The position numbers and the translations under genes were made by a program. Below, in pieces: positions 56,405 to 64,000 of a stretch of DNA of 64,000 bases. The notes beneath the pieces were generated by a model. It was not told the origin of the DNA. It saw only the letters and a program-made list of their open reading frames with translations, and searched no databases. This stretch comes from Arachnopeziza araneosa (lineage: Eukaryota > Ascomycota > Leotiomycetes > Helotiales > Arachnopezizaceae): NCBI GenBank assembly GCA_003988855.1, contig QYAI01000061.1, positions 180,242 through 244,241 on the forward strand, read 5' to 3'. The stretch's first letter is position 1, and each line of letters begins with the position of its first letter.

Positions 56405-58074
56405 ATGCCTAGAACTTTAGTAACATCTAAAAATTAACAAAAGATTAAAACAGCTGTTAAATAGCTTTATAGCTTGCTAAAAAGTAGTAAAGAAAAGCTT
56501 ATAACTGCTGCTTAAATTTATAAAATTCTTTAGTACGCTTATGCTATTCGAATAGCTGCAAAACGCATACTACTTAAGAAGCATAGCAATAGAAGCTTGC
56601 TATACGCTATAAGTAACAATAATTAAATTTTATTTAAAGCAAATAAAAAAGTTATACTTAGATACTGCGCAAAGCAAGCAGAACTAAGTTAGCTTAAAGC
56701 AACAAAACAGCTAATTTGCAGTGCAATTACATTCTTACTGTTAAAGCAAAACTAGCTAGAACTGTTTAATAAGTAGTTTAATAATTAGTTTAAAGCAAAA
56801 TTTGACAAGAAAAAGCTTTGAACTATACAGACAAAACTTATCGCACAAGAGCGCTTTAAATTACATACTAAACAAGATGTAAAGAGCTAGTTTGCTTAAT
56901 ACTGTACAATGCTAAAAAGACACTAAATTACAAAAGCAAAGAAAGTTTAGAATATAAATAAAACTAGTGTATAAGTTAGAGTTTCTTTTTCTAAACAAGT
57001 AGTTGTTCTATACTTTCTTACAAAGCTATATACTAGTAAGCCTGAGAATTGCAAATTGTTAACTGTTGTAAAGACAGCTAGTTAGCATCTTTTGTAAGAG
57101 TTCACAATTGCACAGTTAGAACACGTAAATAATAAATTTGTTATTTCAAGAAGGTAAAGCTGAAGAGCACCAAGTGCTACTTACAAATACTTTTTTTTTT
57201 GCAATTAAAGCAGCAAAGCACTATATTGCAATATTTACTTATTCTTTGCACGAAACACACGCTTTACAACTTCTTAACGTAAAGCTGTTTTAAAAGTAAA
57301 AAGAAGCGCACTAAAAAGCTTTTTATTATGCTGTCTAAGCTTTTAATTTTAAATATTCAAATACTTTTTTCTTTCGAGACTTACTGCAGATTCGAGAAAA
57401 AGCTTTTTAGCTTTATACTATACAAGATAGCTTTCAAAAGTCTAGAATGTAGCTTATTAGTATAAAAGCTAGTTTAAAAAAGCAGCGCGAATATACTTTA
57501 AAAAAAAGCTGCTCTTAAACAAGTAAAAAAGCAAAGATCTAGCGAACTTGCGCTTTTATAGTTGCTACAAACTTTCTTTAAAGCAAGCGCTACTATAAAT
57601 AAAGTTCTTAACTAAAGCGCAATTAAGCTAGCAAGCTTTTTGTACAAAAAATAGTTTGCTAACGCAATTAAAAAAGTAAGAAATTTAGTAGCAAAAGCTA
57701 CTTTAATGCAAGAAACGCTTGCAAATTTAAAAAACAAGCTTAAATTCGAAGTTTTACAAAAAAAAATATTCAAGCAACAAATACATAAAAGTAAAGCAAT
57801 TAATATTGCTGCTGCAAGAGCAAAGATAGCTTAGAAAAACTAAAAAAAAGCAAGTAAAGCTGTTTAAAAAGCAAAAAAGCAAATTTAACTTGCTGTTAAT
57901 ATAGTTAAAAAAGCTTATAAAGCAGCTAGAATTCAAGCTCGCAAAAATATAAAAGCTAATAAAAAGCTATACTAGCAGCAACAGTACGCTAGCAAATTTG
58001 CAAATTTAATGCTTTTAGACAATATTAACAAACTTAATTGCAATTTTACTTTTACTAAGCTAGAAGCTTTTTAA
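56405..58074 (+). pseudogene. Decayed pogo-family (DDE_1) transposase
   Basis: From ATG at 56405 the plus strand reads as a transposase with many stops, mostly TAA or TAG where Gln is expected. Recognisable pieces: an N-terminal helix-turn-helix-like region, the ILRYCAKQAEL block, a segment NINKTSV that corresponds to the family's N-M-D-E-T-G box with G-to-A changes, and LYTSKPENCKLLTVV. After the LTR fragment come HETHALQLLNVKLF (the S-H-x-x-Q-P-L-D-V region) and a Lys-rich tail. The catalytic acidic residues have been lost, so it cannot be active. Confidence 0.72.
57093..57178 (-). mobile_element. Truncated LTR fragment nested in the pogo-like element
   Basis: In reverse complement this is the last 86 bp of the TGTCACGGG-family LTR, from gcacttggtgctcttcagc to CTCTTACA. 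Partly mutated (caattgcacagttagaacacg in the window strand). Gives the order of insertion: LTR element after the DNA transposon. Confidence 0.8.
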
Positions 58075-58425
58075 CTACTACTTGCGCTACAACAAGCTTT
58101 TATTATAGCTTAAAAAGTTTAAAGAGCTTTTGCTAGCAATAAGAATAGCAATTTTTACAGCAATTTAAACGTTAAAATTACGTTTTTAGCAAAAGAACTT
58201 ATTAATATTTTATTAGATTTAGAAGCAAAGCAAAGTACGAATTTGCGCTATTTAAAGCTTAACAACAATAATAGTAAAAGCTTTAATAAATATTTAGTTA
58301 ATTTTATAGATTTAATTTAAATAAATGCAGATTTTGTTAGTTTTAAGTAGTTAAATTAAATAAACAAGTTACTTTGCACTGTTTTTGTAAGCAAAAATAC
58401 TTTGATTTTTAATTTCGACTCCGAG

Positions 58426-58474
58426 TTTACATCTGCTTTCGCTGCTTACTTCGCTTCGCTTGTAAGCAGCGCAC
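58426..58474 (-). repeat. Right TIR of the pogo-like element
   Basis: Inverted copy of 56274-56322, from tttacatctgc to gcagcgcac, followed by TA. Confidence 0.8.
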
Positions 58475-58476
58475 TA

Positions 58477-60680
58477 GCTATTACTTTAGTTTTTTTTAGT
58501 TATTAATTAGTAGTATTTTTATATGTTTATTTACAAGCAGTACAATAAAGCTTTTTTTTTTTAGTAGTTACTAATTTTTTTAACTAAGTTAGTAAACTTA
58601 GCAGTTATGTTAAAGTGCAAGCGCTAATATACATAAACTTTATTTAATAGCTTAATGTTTAAAATATTAAAAAGCTTTAATATTTTAAGTACTAGAAAAA
58701 TTTTATTACTAGAGCTAAAAGTGTTAACTAAATTAGTGTTAAGTTGTAGTGCTAAAACTAAAACTATAAAAGCAAAACAGTTTTTTTTAGTATTTAGTTA
58801 AAGTTTTTAGCTTAGTGTTAACAAAAATAACTATATGTTTGTCTTGTTAATTAACTACAGTAATTATATAACATTCTTGTACTATAGCGTTAATAAATTT
58901 ATATTTAAGTTTAGCTTAAAATATATAATTCTAGTTTAGTAAAACTAATGCATAGTTTACTACTACTTAAAAACTAAATAGTAATAAAATTACTATTTGC
59001 TTTTAAGCAGTAACTTTTAAAGCTACTTTTTTACTACAATAGTAAAATTTAAAAAAAACTATTAAGTTTAAACATGCTTGTAGTGTTATAATCTTGTTAA
59101 ACATGTAAATAGCTACACTATACAAGTACAAAAACTTGTTACTTATTAACAAATTTAAGTTTAGTTTATTAATAATTTAAGCAGTAATTTTTACTTTTTT
59201 TAATGCAGTAGTACTAACTAAGTAAAAATTAAAAATAGCTTATTTTAATAAAAGCATTAAAGCTTTTAGTTTTTTAACTGCAGTAAATTATAACTAGTTT
59301 TAAGTTACTAACTTATTTGTAAACAGCTATTTTTGTATAACTGATAAACAAAAACATTTATTGTTTATGTATACTTTGTAGTTAGTGCTATTAGAAGTAT
59401 GCTAAACATTAGTAGCAGCGTAAGTATAACTAGTAATACTTTGCTATATATTGTTTGTAGTTTAAAGCGCTGTAACAATAACAAGAAAAGCTTTACTAGT
59501 AAATTCTAGTATAAAAGTTAGTATAATAAAAGTTGTTATTTACAAATTAGCATATATATACTTAAAAAGTTAAAAGCAAAAAAAAACACTAGCACTTTTA
59601 ATACTATACTGTTAATTTATTAATAGTAAATACTATTATAGTACTATTAATGCTATTATTAATGTTATTATTTTTATAATTTTTCTTACTAATAGCTAGT
59701 AGTTTAATAGTTTTGCAAGTAATATTTTTTTGTTAAGTTAGTTACTTTTTTTCTTTAGTATTGTTTTTAAGAACATTGTAGTAATTGTTTTAACTGTAGT
59801 TAGCTTTGTTATATTTTCTAAAGCATTAGTAGCGCTAAAAGTTATTACTACTTAAAGTATTTGCTATATAACTGCTTAAAAGCTAGCTTGTTAATACAAA
59901 ATTAAAATTTTAAAATTTGTTTAAGTTTTTTTTAATCTTTAAGCAAAGTAACGATACAATAGCTAACTTAGCATTAGTACTTTTAGTTTAACAGTATTAG
60001 CATTGTTTTATATTAGAAAAGTAAAAAATTAGTTTTTATTATAGTTATACAGTTAAATAAAATAACAATTGTTAAAGAAAAAACGCTAGCAAGTGTTATT
60101 TTTTCTGAAAGTACTACTGCAAGCATTGCAGTTTAAGTTAAAACAAGCTAATTGCAGTAGCATGTTGTTTAACGCGTTTTGCTTACTTAATACTTTTTTT
60201 TATAAAATTACGCACTAATATAGCTTTAGTAAGTTAAGTAATATATAGCTGCAGTGCTAAGTTAATATTATTATATACTTGTAACAGTTGTTAAATTAGC
60301 TTGTTTAATTTAACTGCTTTTGCATATTTTATTAAAATAGTAATGTATAACTGTATATTGCAGTTGTTTTTAGCGTTAGTAACAGCGTATTTTTTAAACT
60401 GTAGCTTTTTTAATGCTATAGTAAAAAAATTTTTAAAGCGTTTTGTTAGTACTTGTACTTAAATAGTAACGCTTTAATTGTAAAGCTTTAATTTACTTTG
60501 CTAAAAGTTATTAAATTTTAAAGTATACTAAGCTAGTGCTAATTTACGCAAATATAATAATAAGTTATATTAAACAATAGCAGCTTGCTTTTGTTGTACT
60601 TTATTACTAATAATTTTAGTAAATAAAAACATATTTTTTTAGTACATTATTATACTAAATTACATACAGTTACTTAAACT
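58477..60680. repeat. Hypermutated DNA, origin unknown
   Basis: About 2.2 kb of the most strongly mutated sequence in the window. No frame can be followed. Gives the clearest view of the C-after-purine pattern. Confidence 0.6.
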
Positions 60681-60683
60681 AAC

Positions 60684-61200
60684 GTGCTTTATTATCGAGT
60701 CGCGCATATTATCAAGTCGCGTACTTTTTCTTACTCTATTACTTTAAAATCAAAATTAAACAACTACAACGCATAGAATTAACTTAAACTACTCGGAATC
60801 TGATAAACTTAATACTACTATAGTATTCTGACAAGTACGCGCATTATAACTAGTTTTCTCGCATCGTCGCTTAGAAAGCTGCTTTTTATTTTGTGTTACG
60901 AGGCCAAATCAAGAGCTTGGAAAGAAAGTTAAAGGCTTTTATTTAGACTATTCTAAGCTAAAAAAAGAAAAGCAAGAAGCTCTGAAATCTACAATAAGTT
61001 TTATCTACTTCAGACGCGCTAGTCTGCCTAGTAGCCTAGCTGCAGCCTTGCAAGCTAGCCTTCGGCACGTAATTACGAATAAAAAGTTCTAAATTCGTAA
61101 GAATACTTTTTTCTCTAGAATAAGCTTGTTCTCAAGCTTTTGCTTTCTTATTTATTTAGTTGCCTGTGTTGTTTTTTTATGTGTTACGTAACACTTGATT
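60684..61200. repeat. Less-mutated island with transposon-end-like motifs
   Basis: Starts with a near-tandem pair, ttatcgagtcgcgcata and ttatcaagtcgcgtact, resembling the termini of Fot1-like elements. Near the end is the perfect 14-bp palindrome GTGTTACGTAACAC (61181-61194). TGTTACG at 60894 and CGTAACA at 61187-61193 could bound a 300-bp LTR, but no target duplication is seen. Likely pieces of one or two elements. Confidence 0.45.
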
Positions 61201-61263
61201 TGTTTAATATTAAACAAATATAATTAATTAATTAAAAGCAGTATAAGTTAGCAAAATTCTTTC

Positions 61264-61430
61264 GCGTTTTAGTTTTTAGATAAATTATTGTTTTTTTTTT
61301 AGTTTTAAGTATTTATTGTTCTTTGTACAATTTATTAAAAGTCTTAGCTTCTTTAAGTTTGCTTTATAAAATTGCTGTAGTACTAAAGAGCTATTGCTTA
61401 AAGAAGTAGCAAAATACTACTTCAAGTTGT
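61264..61430 (+). repeat. Direct repeat A, copy 2
   Basis: Same-orientation match to 53495-53686 (gataaattattg, tttaagtattt, tttattaaaagtc, ctgtagtactaaa, gctattg). Confidence 0.7.
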
Positions 61431-62939
61431 TATTTTAGCTTTTTTATTTAATTTTGTATTAAAGTTTTTTTCTAAGTAGCTTTACTGCTAGAACTTTTTT
61501 TACTTTGTACTTTTCTTAGTCGTTAACTTGTAGTAATGCTAGTTCTAAGTTCGATTAGCTTAGTAGTAAGTTCGTAGTAGCTTTTCGAAGCTAGTTTGCA
61601 TAAAATACAAAATGTACTTTAATAAATTCTAGCAGTTTAAGTTTAAACAAATAGCTATGTTGTTTTATAATTTCGAAAAGTTTTTTTATTTAGCTGCTTA
61701 GCTTTTAACTTAGTTTGTTTTTTTAGTATTTTGTTAAAACTTATACTATATTTTTTACTTTAAAGTCTACTGCTTTTTAGTACTTATTAGCTTGTGTAGC
61801 GTAGCGTTTTTAGCTTTTTTGCATATTGCTTTTAGCAACTTTTTATAACTTATAGATTTTTTGTATTAATTTTTTTGCTTTAGTTTAGTTTAGCTGTTTT
61901 TTTTTGTGTTTTTGCTAATATAAAAAATTTCTAGTTATATAATGTTTTAAGTTTAATTTTTTTTTTGTTATAAATAGTAACTAGCTTATTGTCTTGTGCT
62001 ACAGCAACGCTTGCTAGTAGTTTACTATAGAAATTTACTTGTTTTAGTTGTTTTAGTAGTACGTAACATACAAGCGCAGTTTTTAGTTAAAGTACTAGTT
62101 TACAATTTTAGTTTGTTTATTTGTTTAAAAGTAGTTTGCAGTGCTAAGTTAAAGCTTAATCTGCAGTTTTTTACACACTTTTTTTTAGAAGTTTAATATA
62201 AACTAAAAGCTTTTGTTTAATACAATAAAATTTAGCAGTCTAACGTGTCTAACTACATAAGTTAAAAAAATAAAAACTAGTTTTCTTGCTGTAATTGTAT
62301 CTTGTATTAATATTAACACAAGTTTCTTACTAAGTTTGTTTACAAAAATAGTTACTATATTAAATTTGTTCTTGCTTTTAAAGCATTTCTTAAAGTTTAT
62401 ACTAATGTGTTACTAAAGTTAGTTTAAAATTAGCAACTAGTATAGTAGTTTAAGCTTTTTGTTTTGTAGTACATAAGCTTTTTTGCATGTGTAGCAGTTT
62501 GCTAAGTATTTGTTAATATTGCTATTAAAAAAAAAAAGCTAAAACTAAAATTTTTTCGCAGCAACTACTGCTGCTACTAAAACTTCAACTATAGCTGCTT
62601 TTATAACTTTTTTTCTAAGTATAACTTTATTTACTTGTTTGTACAAAAGCTAGAATAAGTTTAACATTTGCATAAGACTAGCATATACAAACGTTACAAA
62701 ACAGCAGTTAAGCAATAAAAAAAAGTGCTTTGTATACTATTAAAGTAAACACTTAGCTTGCAAATGCTTTTAAAAGAAGCAAAGTACTAAAATAGTTACA
62801 GAAGTAAAACTAAAAAACTTAAAAAAAAACTAGCTTTAAAGAAAGTTTTTTTCTTAAAGCTTTATAGTGTTAATTTATATTAAGTAAACTTAAGTAAGCT
62901 AGTAGAAAAAAAGCTTTTACTTTACTATATACAATAATT

Positions 62940-64000
62940 AAAAATAAACTTAGTATTAAAACACGTACTTTTATTAACACTAAAGCAAATAAATTAATTT
63001 TTATTAATGCTAAACTAGCCTAGTTAGCTAAAAAGCACTTAAAAGCTAAGCTACGAACTTTAGATACTTTTTACGAAGTTAAAGAATACAATAGCAAAGC
63101 TTCTAGCTAAATTACTTACTACATTAAACTAACTTTTAATATTAACTGTAAAAAATAGCAAAAGCTACTAATGCTAGTTGTAAAATTAAAAAATTATAAC
63201 TTTATTTTAAGCTAAGCTTAAATATCGAAATACTAAGTTTTAGTAAACTACTTTTATAAATTTTTAATATAAACAAAAAAACATTAGAACTTACGAACTA
63301 AAGCTGTGTACTTTTAACTAGAAAAAAAAACTTAACTTCTATAAAAACGTATTTTAAACACTAAGTAAACGCTATACGAAAAAACTAAATAATAAAAAAA
63401 TAGCTAATATAAAAACTTAAAATACTACAAAAAAACAATAAGCTTAAAAGCTTTGTTTTTGTACTAGAAACAGCTTATACTGTTTTTAAGCTTTAAACAA
63501 AAAAAACAGTAAACATTTGTGCTATTAAAGCTGCTGCGTTTTGTATAAACTTAAAAACTAAAATAAATCTTGTTTTTTTAACTTTCTTATATAAAATAAA
63601 CTAGATTTTTTAAGAAAAAAAGCTAGTAGCTAAAGACAAAAAAAACTTAAAGAAACAAAGCTAGAATAGCTAAAGAAAACACTACTAAAGCAGTACTAGA
63701 AGTATGCAAACGTGTTTTTTAAAAAAAGCTTTAAACAAACTACTACTACACTGTTTTTACAACTATAAAATAATATTTAAAAACTTAAAAAAAGCTAATA
63801 GCTTAAAGTATAGCTTTTTATACTACTAGTTAACTGCTAAACTTAAGAAAGTTAAGAAATATTTTACAAAAAACTTTTATAAAACTTTTATTAAAGCAAG
63901 TTAAGCTTTATTTGCATTTTTTATCTTGTTTGTTAAAAAAGCAAATAAAAGCTTACAATTTTGTATTAACTACTAAAAGCTAAACAACTTAACTAAAAAA
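62940..64000 (+). pseudogene. Decayed Ty3/Gypsy polyprotein: protease and start of reverse transcriptase
   Basis: Read through frameshifts and stops, the plus strand shows a retroviral-type aspartic protease segment (ANKFIFINAKLAQLAKKHLK, SSQITYYIKLTFNI, YNFILSQA), then a linker (FLTFLYKINQIFQEKKL) and the opening of the reverse transcriptase at the right edge, ILFVKKANKSLQFCINYQKL. The last corresponds to the family's LFVKK..G.LRFC.DYR.LN block with Arg, Gly and Asp replaced by Gln, Lys and Asn through G-to-A changes. The element continues beyond the window; gag and the 5' LTR were not securely identified between 61.2 and 62.9 kb. Confidence 0.72.

Larger units (their letters stand above)
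56274..58474 (+). mobile_element. pogo/Fot1-like DNA transposon, hypermutated
   Basis: 2.2 kb bounded by 49-bp terminal inverted repeats and TA on each side (56272-56273, 58475-58476), as for Tc1/mariner-superfamily elements. The interior plus strand encodes a decayed DDE transposase (see 56405-58074). An 86-bp fragment of the TGTCACGGG LTR family is inserted within it at 57093-57178. The symmetry extends 6 bp beyond each TA (aatagc / gctatt), so the true TIR may be longer. Fot1, Pot2 and Flipper are known fungal elements of this class (family knowledge). Confidence 0.78.
52930..64000. repeat. AT-rich, hypermutated transposon block
   Basis: About 11 kb with no intact gene, dominated by A/T, with stops in all frames. 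Islands of normal composition are the LTRs at 53125-53390 and 54378-54631, part of 53760-53960, the TIRs at 56274 and 58426, and 60680-61200. In the rest GG and CC are almost absent and G or C occurs mostly as GC, AC, GT, AG or TG. Runs of 6-13 A or T are frequent. The block continues past the right edge. Confidence 0.9.

Noticed and set aside
57754..57936. 60-codon Phe/Cys/Ser-rich minus-strand frame
   Set aside because: Antisense of the Lys-rich transposase tail.
60894..61193. Candidate 300-bp LTR, TGTTACG...CGTAACA
   Set aside because: No 5-bp target duplication, and the two ends share further sequence in an order that does not fit simple LTR termini. Kept only as an island.
61996..62196. 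66-codon frame with hydrophobic Val/Leu/Phe content
   Set aside because: Lies in hypermutated transposon DNA. Hydrophobic bias follows from T-rich codons.
1..64000. CRISPR arrays, operons or bacterial mobile elements
   Set aside because: None seen. Gene structure, introns and content are fungal nuclear throughout.

Overview
The window is nuclear DNA of a filamentous ascomycete, probably a Leotiomycete-like Pezizomycotina (the class is inference). Protein-coding genes are split by short GT-AG introns, mostly 45-60 bp with CTRAC-like branch sites. The set includes ERG6, an SSK1 response regulator, an IDI-4-like bZIP, fungal F-box-like proteins and solo LTRs. Every complete multi-exon model given here was checked to have a coding length divisible by three after splicing.

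Left part (1-22 kb): a truncated cation diffusion facilitator, an MFS transporter, a gene-poor stretch (2.7-6.2 kb), a bZIP gene broken by one in-frame TGA, an F-box-like protein, a small secreted cysteine-rich protein, a 2OG-Fe(II) oxygenase, a steryl-ester/acid lipase, the cytochrome oxidase assembly factor PET191/COA5, EMC1 and a SPATA20/YyaL-type thioredoxin-fold protein. At 22.2 kb lies a tRNA-Thr(AGU) gene. Besides the usual anticodon-loop intron it carries two extra insertions with spliceosomal-type GTAAGT...CAG ends. A solo LTR with a 5-bp target duplication lies 315 bp downstream.

Middle part (23-52.6 kb): a dense run of housekeeping genes. These are an RNPS1-like SR protein, a ULS1/RIS1-type SNF2-RING translocase, two uncharacterised fungal proteins, a HAL4/SAT4-type kinase, zuotin (ZUO1), MZM1, the splicing factor SLT11, ERG6, the glycine decarboxylase P protein (GCV2), TOM5 and the HOG-pathway regulator SSK1. 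They are ordinary single genes on both strands rather than a cluster, though several serve mitochondria (PET191, MZM1, GCV2, TOM5).

Right part (about 52.9-64 kb): a very AT-rich transposon graveyard. It holds three LTR copies of the family seen at 22.7 kb, a 2.2-kb pogo/Fot1-like element with 49-bp TIRs, and a Ty3/Gypsy element whose protease and reverse transcriptase can still be read through stops. The mutation pattern is unusual: C survives mainly after purines and CpA is kept, while TpC, CpC, GpA and GpG are almost gone. This differs from classical CpA-directed RIP. The modified tRNA gene and this hypermutation context are the two observations most worth pursuing.
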